Made by a program: the position numbers and the translations under genes. Positions 12,001-23,659 of a stretch of 64,000 nt of DNA are shown here, in pieces; the first letter of the stretch is position 1; each line of letters opens with the position of its first letter. The stretch spans positions 64,760,609 through 64,824,608 of the forward strand of contig CP136066.1 of NCBI GenBank assembly GCA_032622095.1, in the 5' to 3' direction. The DNA is from Siphonodentalium dalli (Eukaryota; Mollusca; Scaphopoda; Gadilida; Siphonodentaliidae). The notes under the pieces were generated by a model. It did no database searches and had not been told where the DNA came from. It saw only the letters and a list, made by a program, of their open reading frames with translations.

Positions 12001-13190
12001 TTAACGCCCACCCCTGTGATGTACATTTATATTAACGTCCACCCCTGTTATGTACATTAATATTAACGTCCACCCATGTGATGTACATTTTTATTAACGT
12101 CCACCCCAGTGGTGTACATTTATATTAAAGTACATCCCTGTGATGCACATGCAATTTGTTATATGAACTTGTTATTTCCCACCAACTGTTATGAATACTT
12201 AGTATTCGGCAAACCATATCTCCTGTTCACTCAAATGTAACGTATCGTTGTTATGATAGAAACTTGTTAAATGTTGCTATATGTATATTTATATTAACGT
12301 CCACACATGTGATGTACATTTATATTAACGTCCACCCCCTGTGGTGTACATTTATATTAACGTCCACCCCTGTGATGTACATTTATATTAACGTCCACCC
12401 ATGTGATGTACATTTATATTAACGTCCACCCCTGTGATGCACATTTATATTAACGTCCACACCTGTGATGTACATTTATATTAACGCCCTGTGGTGTACA
12501 TTTATATTAACATCCTCCCCCTGTGATGTACATTTATATTAACGTCCACCCCTGTGATGTACATTTATATTAACGTCCACCCCTGTGATGTACATTTATA
12601 TTAACGTCCACCCATGTGATGTACATTTATATTAACGTCCACCCCTGTGATGCACATTTATATTAACGTCCATACCTGTGATGTACATTTATATTAACGC
12701 CCTGTGGTGTACATTTATATTAACGTCCACCCCATGTGATGTACATTTATGTTAACGTCCACCCGTGTGATGTACATTTATATTAACATCCTCCCCATGT
12801 GATGTACATTTATATTAACATCCTCCCCATGTGGTGTACATTTATATCAACATCCTCCCCATGTGATGTACATTTATATTAACGTCCACCCTGTGATGTA
12901 CATTTATGTTAACGTCCACCCGTGTGATGTACATTTATATTAAAGTCCACCCTTGTGATGTACATTTATATTAACGTCCACCCCTGTGATGTACATTTGT
13001 ATTAACGTCCACCCCTGTGATGTAGATTTATATTAACGTCCACCCCTGTTATGTACATTTATATTAACGTCCACCCCTGTGGTGTACATTTATATTAACG
13101 TCCACCCCTGTGGTGTACATTTATATTAATGTCCACCAATATGATGTACATTTATAGTAACGTCCACCCCTGTGATGTGCGTTTATATTT
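12001..13190. repeat. 31-bp minisatellite, unit 2 (about 35 copies)
   Basis: Same unit and same interrupting ~135-bp flank copy (12150-12287) as in unit 1, but with extra and variant monomers (for example one additional CATCCTCCCC unit near 12842 reading TATATCAAC). Copy-number differences between sister units show that the array is still changing. Confidence 0.95.
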
Positions 13191-13689
13191 CAGCCTCAAT
13201 TAAAAGGACCCAAAATCCTCGCAGTGCGTAAAGGTAGAAACATATAAAGGTCTGTAAATACATCACTATTAAGCCATAAAGGAGAACAGGCATGCATAAA
13301 AAGATTATTGATAGTTCACGAATACCGAAATTTCATGTGTTGAAACCATTGTTATGTAAATTAAACTGTTACAGTGACTTGTCAACATACATCGCTAATC
13401 GTGTAACAAGTTCAAATATAATAGTCTGAATATCATTTTTAGATTATTTTTCAATGCTTTTATTTGAGATTTTCCAATGTTTACCGTCAAATTTGAATTA
13501 CACGTTGGTATCGTATTGCACTAACTGGTCTTTTATCCGTAATTCCACTGTAACCGTACTGTTTACGCAACACTTGGATCTACTTTAAACTACACAGATT
13601 GTGGGCAAATTATCCATTCTTGAAACACACTGGTTGAACATTCTAAGTGGACATCGTCACCCTGCTTGGTATGTTCAGTACTGGGGTGC

Positions 13690-13697
13690 TATATATA
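13690..13697 (+). promoter_or_regulatory. Candidate TATA promoter, unit 2
   Basis: Same conserved TATATATA block as at 6382; it lies about 3 kb upstream of the frameshifted receptor of unit 3. A 4-bp GATA repeat addition follows near 13741. Confidence 0.35.
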
Positions 13698-14225
13698 CCT
13701 GCAAGCAAGTGGCCACAATCAACCTGCGTTTAGTTCTAAGATAGATCAGTCACTCAAGTCACATGCATGTATCATATGCATGCAGTACTATACTACTATG
13801 CGTATTTTATTCAGGGGCACGTGTAGCCGCCTATATCAATAGCTAACTCCGTAAAGGGGCAATTTTCAGTTATATAAATGCCGAAAAGGCAAAATTTTGA
13901 AGGCAATTTCCATGACCCATTACATATTAAACGGACATTATGTGTATTTGTCATTCTGTTGATTTCCGTTCTGCTAACCACAACATGTGTGTACAAGCAG
14001 TCCCAAATTAAAATCTTTCCGCCCAGGAAAATCTCTACTTTCACATCGTTGTTCGGTCATTCGGTTAGCAGAAAGCTGGATTATTCCTCTTCGATACAAG
14101 TTCAGTATGCTACACCACACCAAACCATTTAATGATGCATTATTTGTCAAAATAAGCACAATATGAAACAGATATATCAGTTAATTTGCCAAAAATTCAT
14201 ACTGGTCAACAGTATTTTTTCAATG

Positions 14226-14990
14226 GTGAGTATGTCCCCTAACAACCGTTACCACCCCTGTAAGAATGAAATATATTACTTCTCCAGTCATGCCCACGCT
14301 AATAACTATTATAGTTGTTTTCGTCAACAAAATGCTATATGGTGCAGTTTAGTTTTTAACAACATGCCATAATATCTGTCATATGCTGTCATATGTACAT
14401 TTTTCAATTTCGTGTATGTCCATAGCAACCATGTTATTAAGACATATGGTAATTTTCCAGTCATTCCCACACAAACAACAAATATTTTAATAGTTTTCAC
14501 AATAACAATGTTACATGGTATAGTTTAGATTGTTAAAACTGCCATAATTTCAGCCATGTGTGAATTACTTCAATTACGGGCGATGTCCCTAGCAACCGTT
14601 ACCAACACTGTAAGTAAGAAATATGGTAATTGTTCAGTCATGTCCACATCAACAACAACTATTATAATTGTTTTCACCACAAGGTCCTATATTGTTTAGT
14701 TTAATTTGTTAAAATTGCCATTAATATCGGTCATCTGTACATTTTTAGATGTTGGGTATGTCCCTAGCAACCGTTACCATCCATGTAAGTAAGAAATACG
14801 GTTCATTTTCTATCAGATCCACATAAACAACAACTAATATAATTATTTTCATCATAAAATGATACGTGGCATAGTTTAGTTTGTACAAAAACTGCCATAC
14901 TATTAGTCAATAGTCATATATGCATATCTTCGATTTCGGGTAGTTGCATAGCAACCGTTGCTAAGGAAGGACCTCCCACGAATGTCTCCA
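14226..14990. repeat. ~177-bp tandem repeat, junction of units 2 and 3
   Basis: Five-copy array equivalent to 6914-7690. The second copy has lost 10 bp (reading CATAGCAACCATG) between short ACC repeats. Confidence 0.85.
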
Positions 14991-16678
14991 TATCTGAAAA
15001 TAGTGCACGGGTAACGGATATGCCAAGTTTCATGCTTTTATCACCTTTTGCACAATTGTTTTCACTGATTTCATTAATTCAAAACAAATTACCCTGGTAA
15101 CCACAACATCTACCTTATTCCAACAACGCTTTATTATATTTATTACTGAGATCTAACACTTAAATTATTAACAAATAAAACTGGGAATTTTTATAAAATT
15201 GCATGAAATAATGATACATATCATGTTGTGATGGATTCCAGAATGCTCTCATTTTTCATCAAAAAAAGCAATTTTTACCCCAAAAATGAACCATGGAACA
15301 TTGACATATTCCAAAATACGCTTACAAAATATGAACATATCCCCCATATATTGTTAGTTACGTTTCCGCCGAAAACAAGATGTAGATGTTACTTAGGCAG
15401 CTGGATTCCATTTTTCACTGGTTTGATTCATGAAAAAGCATATTTTACCAAAATAAAATGATAAAGTACACTATTACACGAAAAGATAACATATGTTAAC
15501 CGCCGTATCAATAGGGATATTTTGATATATAACTCAGTTTGTTACTCTTCCACATATATGACAGGATGAACACTTTATTGACTTTCTGATGTGAAAATAT
15601 TACATCTTGGCAGGCATTTTGAAAACGGTTGCCATGGAGACGGGAGAACCATTTGACGAAGTCTACCCAAAGTTTTTTGGAAGCCCTTGACCCAAGGTAC
15701 ATAACTTATTTCGAGTCTGCTCTAGAGCAAGAAAATCCTACGAGGGGTATAGGCTAGGGCCAGTATTACTAGGGTGATGAGTTTCCAGAATAATAACGGA
15801 ATTTCCGGCCACAATGAGTAGGAATGGAACGAGAGAACATTCTCACATGTCAATCCAGATCCAGTAATTGTTGTGAAAGAGGCAATATTCCGTAACTGTA
15901 AAAATATTGGAAACCAAATAAGCATCATATGATTCAACAAATGATTTGGTTCTTTGTGGCCAAAGAACCGTTCTGTTCTTGGTGAGGTGATTTGTGGAAC
16001 CTATATTGCAAATCACCAAGGAATCAAATCCTATAAAACTTGTGGTTCTTAGTCCACAAAGATACAAAATATTCAGCTATCTGGTAAATACTATATACGG
16101 TTTCAGTTATGGATCCATCCGTGAACCAAATACTTTTGGGGCGTTGTTGTTGTTTGCTTCGCAAAGGTTTAATTTCATAAACTGAGACCTATATAGAGTC
16201 GATTTATCATCATTGTACGGACCATTTACCTAAACTATAATGCAGCAATCCGCTCAGATACATTAACAATGGCCAATGGGATCGTTAAAACGCTTTTGTG
16301 CGGAATTGTTTTCAGAAGTTCGCAGTCATAATTGAACCATCGTGGAATAAAGAACAATGACTCTCTTAGCTTTCAATTATTGTCAGTCCGTTGAAACCTT
16401 CAATTTGTGTTTTAGTCTTGAAAGCATGTCTATTAAAAGCATAGACCTGTCAATAAAACGTTGACACATGCGAACTGAAGTCTGCGCTGAATGGTTTAGT
16501 GTAATTTACTGCTACAACGCATTAGATGGTTAAACAACCAACATTCAGTTCGCTATGTAGAACACCATTAAAAGCAACTGGCGACATCACAATCTCTTAC
16601 CAATAAAAGTTGATATTCATGCATGCGTATCGTTGTCTGTGTTATTTCGCTTCATAAGAACATATATAGGCTTCGAAC

Positions 16679-17777
16679 ATGGAGAACATTTCGGCGCGTA
16701 TCGGTAATATGACAGGTATTATTATATCTACAACGGAAATAAATGTTCTTGGTAATAATTCCGAATCAACAGATAGTTCGGTTGCAAGCACAGCTGGAAA
16801 ATGGATATGGACAATATTCCCTCCTATTGTCTTAATAGTTGGACTTACGGGAAACATTATCTCGACAATTGTGTTTAGTCGCAAAAAGATGAGAAACGGA
16901 ACAATGCCAGTTTATTTGATAACTGTGGCAACAGTGGACTCGTTATCACTCATAGTCATGCTCTCTCGCGACTGGGCAATTGCAGTCTTCGACTTTGATA
17001 TTCAGGAGAGTTCAGACCTCGTTTGTAAAACACACCATTTTATGGTGTTTTTTCTCACAGATTATTCAGGGTGGACACTCGTGGCAATTACTACGGAGAG
17101 AGCCATCTCCATTCGATTTCCCCATTCAAGGAAATATACCAAGAAGAGTGCAGCAGCAACGCTGGTGGTATTTGGAATCTGTTTCATCATACTGAATTCT
17201 CACGTGCTATATGCATCTCGGTTATTGGACACAGGTAAATGCAGACCAGACATATCTACATCAGATTACAGGTACTTCATGGACAACTACTGGATTTGGA
17301 TTAACATGGCAGCATTTTCTCTTATACAAATTCCTACTCATTGCGGCCGGAAATTCTGTTATCTTTCTGGAAGCTCGCCGCACCAGGAAGAATTTAAATG
17401 CATTTGCGAATAATATGGCAACATCAGGAGTAAGACAGGGACCTCGAGAGCTCACTAAGTTATTGCTGACGCTTAGCATAGCGTACCTTGTGTTGACCCT
17501 GCCTATAACCATACTCGATGTCTTTGAGTTCGGTTTGCACGTCAACTTTTACGGCACTAAATTAGCAAGACCACTAACGAAAGTCCTAGTCACATGTAAC
17601 AACGCCTCTAACTTCTATCTTTATTGTTTAACTGGGTCGAAATTCAGAAAGGAACTCGTTGAGATGACGGCCTGCTGTCGACGAAGTGTCTTACGGAAAC
17701 GTTCGGACATATATACATGTAGTGGTTCGGTAAACGGAATATGTAATCACACCGTGAATACACAATCTACAGTATAA
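16679..17777 (+). pseudogene. Class A GPCR copy 3, frameshifted
   Basis: Homologous throughout to copies 1 and 2. The first frame runs from the ATG at 16679 and would stop at 17413; the receptor continues in the +1 frame from about 17331 to the stop at 17777. The lesion is a net one-base insertion at 17324-17332 in TM5, where copies 1/2 read CTTATTCCTTTCCTAC and this copy CTTATACAAATTCCTAC. Otherwise the motifs survive: N-terminal sequons, the TM3 and loop-2 cysteines, ERA, LTLP in TM6, NASNFYLY in TM7. The N-terminus has extra residues (VAST before AGKWIW), and the C-terminus runs 19 codons past the position of the copy-1 stop. Many amino acid differences show it is an older paralogue. A sequencing error at the indel or a short non-canonical intron is the main alternative. 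Confidence 0.8.
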
Positions 17778-18396
17778 ATAGTAACTTAATGATGCATGTT
17801 CGGATTTAACAAAATTAGTCAAATGTTCATGAGCCAATTTTCAGCTTACCAAGCAAGTTAAATTGACAAATACTTTGAATCATCACCATTCGCATGGCGC
17901 AGTCTTAGCGAAAATCCATAGAAGTATCCATCAGTTTTATGCTGCAAACGAGTTCAACAAATCATTATTGAGAAGGCGCTTTATTATCTACAGCTGATGT
18001 GAAACTAAAGCGTCGACGCTCTTTGCTAAAATTCATCATGGGAATTTTGCATGTTTAATGGTTTTAGGATTCCTGCGTAAATTATTTACCCTCTCAATCA
18101 CACACATATCTCCTGACCATTCAAACATTCACCTACACGTGTTGGTTTGTATATGCCGTTATACGACGAAACGAGTCACCAGTGTTTTGGATTCCGATAT
18201 CTCTTAATTTTAGGAGAACTGTGGATTTCTGTTACACTTAAGTGGAATGTGTCGATAACCAGTTACGATTTCGATACACATGTTGAGTATTTAGTGTATA
18301 TACATATTGTGTACGGGTTTCTTTGCTTATCTGTTTTAATAAGTGGTAACTTCGAGGCTATACAGATGGTTCTATGGTTCGTATCTCCGTGGAATA

Positions 18397-18647
18397 AGCG
18401 AGATAACTGAGTCGATATCATATTGGAGCCATCCAGCCCCCATTCCTCGGTTTAAGTGCTACAGGTCAAAGTTCTGGTGTTGCATTCCATATAAGGAGTT
18501 TTGAATATTCATGAATTCCATATATGGAAGTCATGAATATTCAAATTCTCCATATATGGAAAGCTACTCCAGAACTTGACCTGTAGCACTGAATGCGCGG
18601 AACGGGACTTGGTGTATCCAATATGGTAGCGACTCAGTGATCTCGCT
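18397..18647. mobile_element. Tc1/mariner-type MITE, 251 bp, in unit 3
   Basis: Inverted termini AGCGAGATAACTGAGTCG and its near-complement ending CAGTGATCTCGCT are flanked by TA on both sides. Long imperfect inverted arms continue inward (CTACAGGTCAAAGTTCTGG / CCAGAACTTGACCTGTAG) to a TGAATATTC-rich centre. Units 1 and 2 lack it at the matching place (about 4141 and 11418), giving an empty site. Related copies lie at 31707-31955 and, truncated, near 30510. Confidence 0.85.
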
Positions 18648-18992
18648 TATAAAATATATTGTTTACATATTACAGAAACACTTGTGGACGAAGTTGTATA
18701 TATTGAAGACATAGTCGGAACCTTTATTACTGTCTTCGCAATACTCACTTATAGCAAGTTCCCTTATAGGAAATGTTCAGAAAACTAAACTGAGTTTGTT
18801 ATCTGGACTTGTCATTTCCCACCAACTGTTATGAATAGTTAGGCATTCGGAAAACCATATATCTTGTTCATTCAAATCTTATGTATTGTTGTTATGATTA
18901 AAATTTGTCAAATGTTGTTATATGAAGCTCAAGTGATTCCATTCAGTTCATTCAATCGCAGAATCATGGGAACTTCACTATAGAATCCCCAG

Positions 18993-19090
18993 TTAACGTC
19001 CACCCCTGTGATGTACATTTATATTAAAGTCCACCCTGTGATGTACATTTATATTAACGACCACCCCGGTGATGTACATTTATATTTCGG
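18993..19090. repeat. 31-bp minisatellite, unit 3 (three copies)
   Basis: Only three monomers (GTCCACCCCTGTGATGTACA type) at the site where units 1 and 2 carry more than thirty. It may preserve the pre-expansion state or be a contracted array. Confidence 0.9.
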
Positions 19091-19171
19091 CCACAATTAA
19101 AAGGACCCAAAACTCTCGCAGTGCATGGCTAAATGTACAAAAATATAAAAGTCTGTAAACATCACTATTAA

Positions 19172-19554
19172 CCCTTTACCCAACAGAACGGCCTTGTGCC
19201 AATGCATTCTCTTATATATGCGAGTTGACCATAGTTCGCCTCGCATATATAAGAGAATGCATTGGCTTAACACATTAAAAATTATAAAATTGTTAAAGAA
19301 TGTAAGAAAAAATTGTTAAAAACAGATTTTTTTTAGGCCAATGCATTCTCTTATATATGCGAGGCGACATATGGTCGACTCGCATATATAAGAGAATGCA
19401 TTGGCACAGGGCATAACTCTAACTATCACAATGTGGTCAATGAGCCGGTTCCAATGATATCCATATTTGTATGGTTTTATTGAGACAGACCCAAGATATT
19501 TTAGGCTGTTGAAGCTTCATTTGGCCGGTTCTGGCCGGTTTGTTGGGTAAAGGG
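19172..19554. mobile_element. piggyBac-type MITE copy 1 (383 bp) with two perfect hairpins
   Basis: Termini CCCTTTACCCAACA and TGTTGGGTAAAGGG are flanked by TTAA at 19168-19171 and 19555-19558. Units 1, 2 and 5 hold a single TTAA at the same place (5961, 13269, 32403), a clean empty site. Inside are two ~69-nt hairpins (19198-19266 and 19337-19405) with 27-bp arms beginning GCCAATGCATTCTCTTATAT. No transposase is present. TTAA duplication and CCC ends are the piggyBac signature. Confidence 0.92.
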
Positions 19555-20211
19555 TTAAGCCATAAAGGAAAACAGGCATGGGTAATAAGATAATTATTGA
19601 TAGTTCACGAATAACGAAATGTCATGTGTTGAAACCATTGTTATGTAAATTAAACTGTTACAGTGACTTGTCAACATACATAGCTTATCGTGTAACAAGT
19701 TCAAATATAATAGTCTGAATATCATTTTTAGAATATCTTTCAATGCTTTTATTTGACATTTTCCAATGTTTACCGTCAACTTTGTATTACGCATTGGTAT
19801 CGTATTGCACTAACTGGTCTTTTATCCGTTATTCAACTGTAACAGAGCTGTTTACACAGCAGTGATTTTGACAAGCGAAATCTCATTATTGGAGAGTTAT
19901 TAATAATAAAATAATGATTATTGTTGTTTTACTTTTATGTTATTTCCTATGAACGCACTTCGAATGCCTGGTGGCCCTCGGGTGACATTCCAGGTCTCTA
20001 GCGGGCGACAAATCCCCGTGTCTCACTCAATCGCGGGCGATAACTGTATATTGTTGTTTTACTTTTATGTTATTTCCTATGAACGCACTTCGAATGTCTT
20101 GTGTCCCTCTTTGTGGGCAAAGTATCCATTCTTCAAACTCACTGGTTGAACATAATTAGTGGACAACGTCACAAGGTTTGGTATGTTCAGTACTGAGGTG
20201 CTATATATACT

Positions 20212-20219
20212 TGAAAGTT
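20212..20219 (+). promoter_or_regulatory. Candidate TATA promoter, unit 3
   Basis: TATATATA in the block shared with units 1, 2 and 5 (TTTGGTATGTTCAGTACTGA before it). No receptor follows within the next 9 kb, so it is probably orphaned. Confidence 0.3.
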
Positions 20220-20719
20220 CACACAACCAACATGCGTTTAGTTAAGACCAGTCACATACATTTAGCATGCAGTATACTGTACTACTATGAGTATTTTATT
20301 CAGGGGCACGGGTAGCCGCATATTTCAAAGGTTTTAACTCCGTAAAAGGGCACTTTTCAGTGGCATAAATGCGAAAAGGCACAAGTTTGGTAACTTAAGG
20401 CAATTTCCATGACGAATGACATATTAAACGGATATGGCTCATTCGAGCTTCCAAATTCTGTCTACGTAATTTGGAATGAGGTGTAGGATATGTCGACAAA
20501 TACACGAAATATTGATATACCGGCTTCACTAAAAATACTTTTCATGGTCGCAGTCATTTTACATCTATTTTCAATGTTTCGCACAGAAGTGAAGTAAACG
20601 CTCTTTTTTTTATACCATACCAGGAATAAGCTGACAATGAACGCTCTTTTCTGTTCCATTCCATGCAATTGGATGTTTTTATACAACTTTTTGAATAAAT
20701 GTCGTATTATGTAAGCAGT

Positions 20720-21460
20720 CTCCGTCTGTTCTTTCTTCCGTCCGTTAGCATTGTTGGTATCCGATCGATGATTTTATAGTTTGGATTATTTGATCCGAAC
20801 TAAAGTTTGTATTGTGTATTTCCCAGCTGAAAATACAGGCCAAGTTCGAATATGGGTTCTGTCCAATTATGTTTACATGAGTTAACCCTTTACCCAACAA
20901 ACCGGCCAAAACCGGCCAAATAAAGCTTCAACAGCCTAAAATATCTTCGGTCTGTCTCAATAGAACCATACAAATATGGATATCATTGGAACCGGCTCCT
21001 TGACCACATTGTGATAGTTACAGTTATGCCCTGTGCCAATGCATTCTCTTATATATGCGAGTCGACCATAGGTCGTCTCGCATATATAAGAGAATGCATT
21101 GGCCTAAAAAAAAATCTTTTTTTAACACTTTTTACCATTTTTTCTTACATTCTTTAACAATTTTATAATTTTTAATGTGTTAAGCCAATGCATTATCTTA
21201 TATATGCGAGGCGACCTATGGTCGACTCGCATATATAAGAGAATGCATTGGCACAGGGCCATTCTGTTGGGTAAAGGGTTAAGGCCATTTTTCGACTTAG
21301 AATTTGACCGATTTCATAACACTTCGTTCTCCAACCGATAACTCCTGTTTGGATTATTTGATCTGAACCAAAGCTGGTATGTGTGTTTCCAAGCTAAAAC
21401 TACAGGCCAAGTTCGAATATTTGTTCTGTCCAATTATTTTCAGATGAGTTGCAGCCATCT
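20720..21460. repeat. Dispersed TCCGTCCGTTAnCA-type repeat, split by a MITE
   Basis: Begins with TCCGTCCGTTAGCA and contains GATCGAT, TTTGGATTATTTGATC and CCAAGTTCGAATATGGGTTC stretches. It is interrupted at TTAA by the MITE at 20886-21278 and then resumes. Other copies: 30970-31080, 33890-34140, 34600-34770 and a fragment at 61240-61345. Class unknown; no coding capacity. Confidence 0.7.
20886..21278. mobile_element. piggyBac-type MITE copy 2 (393 bp), opposite orientation
   Basis: Same family as 19172-19554 but inverted. CCCTTTACCCAACA and TGTTGGGTAAAGGG ends are flanked by TTAA (20882-20885, 21279-21282). Two ~69-nt hairpins lie at 21035-21103 and 21184-21252. Paralogous sequence near 34040 reads GAGTTACGGC across the site, so a TTAC-to-TTAA variant provided the target. 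The two copies lie 1.3 kb apart in opposite orientation and could themselves pair. Confidence 0.92.
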
Positions 21461-21469
21461 GGTGCTGAA

Positions 21470-21631
21470 ATGGCCCATAGTGGACTTATATTCCATGGAA
21501 TGGCGTTATTCCGTTGAATTACGCGGGCCACACACATACAGAGCGTGAATCTGGTAAGTCGTGTCGATGGAAATATGTAGGTTAAATAATGTCAATATGG
21601 GCGTATTCCGTATAGAAATAGCCCCATATTG
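21470..21631. repeat. Dispersed repeat, left half (interrupted)
   Basis: This stretch and 23143-23330 together match 34797-35110 (shared GCGTGAATCTGGTAAGTCG and CCGTTATGCATGTGC). The reverse complement of its left part is at 27493-27600. The element at 21632-23142 splits it here. Confidence 0.75.
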
Positions 21632-23142
21632 CAGGGGGGGGGGTCGGAAAAAATTTCCAGGCACGTATGATGGGGTGGGTGGGTGTCTCTCGGGTCCAAA
21701 AAGCAGTTTTTTCCATATGCCAAAATATTTTTCCATTCCTGCTATTGAGTCTTATTTTTGATGTGTTTTGAACAGAAACAGGTCATATATAGTTAATAGT
21801 AATGCTATACTATATATAGAGGTTATCAGAAGTTGGATCAGTTGCACAATGGCCAACAATAACCCAAATTCAACTTGATAGAACTAGAAACTGCGCTATT
21901 GGAAAAATAAAATTTAATCAGGATTCCATCTACTGATACAACAAAATAAGAATAACTATGCAGAACTCAGCTGAAAATAAGCAATAAAATGAAAGCACAT
22001 TTGACAATATGTGACATGGAAATAAAGATATAATAAATAATGGAATAAAATAGACTTTTGACAACATAAAACATAAAATCTTAACAAATAAATGGAAGGC
22101 CAGCCGGGCCAGCTTGAACAATTTCAAATTGTTTTCCAAGTTAATGTGGATCAGCTTGTAATGTTGATCACAGTAACAAAGATTTTGTCGTCACTGATAT
22201 CGTGAGCAAAAAAGAAGTGAGATTGGGCTATCCATCCATATTACTCCCAATTATTACGAAGCCTAAATTACTTCAGGCAGTGGCTACCAGCCTGCCATTA
22301 CACGCTATAATATGTTTCCTCAGTTCTGGTTTCTGAGATGCACCAAGAAGAGTCACGCGGGTATATCATGGTTGTGTTTGGTATTAGCATTATTCTTCAA
22401 ACTGGGATGAACTGGGATGAACAGTTGTATTTCCACATGTTTTGATAAACAATTTGGTTCCAGCAATACAGTAATGCCCTAATTAAACGACTCCATAACC
22501 ACAGCAGAATAATGGGTAATTTTTCAGGGGAGAGCTTTCCGATGAATGACAACAAGCCATATTTCCAACTAAATCCTGAAAAATTACCCATTATTTTGCT
22601 GTGGTTATGGAGTCATTTAATTAGGGCATTACTGTATATCACAGCAAATATCAAATAATCTGAAATTTGTTGTACCGGTACCATGTATTCTGTAGAATAC
22701 TCAAATGTGATTATGTGACTAGATCATGTGACTATATATTATGAAAATGAATGTTAATAAAAACTTGGCACTCTGCCTATATATCCCTAGAAATGTGATT
22801 ATGTTGACACATTTCTTGATTAATGACACTTATATGATAAATTCAAATAGTATCGTTATCTCATTATGCACTGTTCTATTCAAATATCGCGCAATAAATT
22901 ATGATAATGCAGGATAATCAGCTATTTGGTTGCTCAATTGATAATTTTCTCAAATTTAGGCGGGTGGGTGTCCAAAACTGAGCGGAAAAAAATTCCTGAA
23001 ACGGAAAAAAAAGGGTGGGTGTCCAAAATTGCCTGGAAAAAAAGGCCAGAAACGGAATAAATTGGGTGGGTGGGTCCCCCGAGGCCGGAAAAAATTTAAA
23101 TGATCATACGTGCCTGGAAATTTTTTCCGACCCCCCCCCCTG
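21632..23142. mobile_element. 1.5-kb non-autonomous DNA transposon with ~40-bp TIRs
   Basis: Termini CAGGGGGGGGGGTCGG and CCGACCCCCCCCCCTG continue as inverted arms (AATTTCCAGGCACGTATGAT and complement). It is flanked by CATATTG on both sides (21625-21631 and 23143-23149), and the paralogue at 34962 carries CCCATATTGGACTG uninterrupted, an empty site. CAG..CTG ends fit hAT, although 7 bp rather than 8 bp is visible as duplication. No transposase gene is present; a MITE is nested at 22469-22634. Confidence 0.88.
22469..22634. mobile_element. Mariner-like MITE (166 bp), nested
   Basis: CAGTAATGCCCTAATTAAA and its complement form ~60-bp inverted arms flanked by TA. The arms carry CTCCATAACCACAGCAGAAT / ATTTTGCTGTGGTTATGGAG, giving a long hairpin. 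Confidence 0.85.
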
Positions 23143-23330
23143 CATATTGGAACTGTTTTAATAACCGCGTATATTGAAGTTAAATAATACCATTAAAATA
23201 AGGCCGTTATGCATGTGCTTATTTTCAACAGAATAGGCTGCACATGCTGTGTTTGGTGCGATATTCGGCGATATTCTGCTCCTGCAAGAAGCTACAGTGA
23301 CATATTCTCACACATGGAAGGGACAACGGG
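23143..23330. repeat. Dispersed repeat, right half
   Basis: Continues the repeat broken at 21631; matches 34970-35100 (CCGCGTGTATTGAGGTCAAA type). A run of C followed by a run of A at 23350-23380 follows it. Confidence 0.7.
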
Positions 23331-23659
23331 AGTGCATGTTGTTTCTGGTGTTTCATCCCCCCCCCCCCCCAAAAAAAAACATTTGGCCAAAATATTCCAA
23401 GAGTAGGAAATGTCTTGCCTTGTGCAACATTAGTTGGACATTTCAAATGGGTTTATGTTTATATATGTAGCCATGTATGGGACTGCTGGAACATTTCTAT
23501 CAAATTGACTCAGTTCGGGTTTTCAAGCCCACGGGACCATAAACTGGACGAGTTCTGGTGTACGACGCAGTGCGTGGTCTACGGGTATGCGATAAACCGG
23601 TTAATCACTGCCGAAATGGTGTAACTTTATTGAAACGAAAAACACAATAATTACAAGTA

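Larger units (their letters stand above)
7278..14579. repeat. GPCR tandem duplication unit 2 (7302 bp)
   Basis: Direct-repeat copy of unit 1 in the same orientation. Differences from unit 1 are single bases (for example two silent changes in the GPCR), a few extra minisatellite units, a 4-bp addition near 13741 and a 10-bp loss near 14430. These real differences argue against a simple assembly duplicate, and the high identity argues for a recent duplication or gene conversion. Confidence 0.95.
14580..20710. repeat. GPCR tandem duplication unit 3, diverged
   Basis: The first ~2 kb matches units 1 and 2 closely, except for a 346-bp deletion at 15060/15061 (unit 1 positions 482-827) with GTT microhomology at the break. 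From the GPCR start onward the copy is clearly more diverged: the receptor is frameshifted, the 31-bp minisatellite has about three units, the distal AATAAA is lost, and two MITEs have inserted (18397-18647, 19172-19554). The abrupt change in divergence suggests recombination or gene conversion that refreshed only the upstream half. Confidence 0.9.

Noticed and set aside
1-14579. Possibility that units 1 and 2 are an assembly artefact of one locus
   Set aside because: They differ by substitutions, minisatellite copy number and small indels, and the array continues into a clearly diverged unit 3. Uncollapsed haplotypes cannot be fully excluded without reads.
21500-21760. Overlapping short open frames in the 21.5-21.8-kb and 23.2-23.5-kb regions
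   Set aside because: They run through poly-G/poly-C transposon ends and a dispersed repeat; no coding signature.
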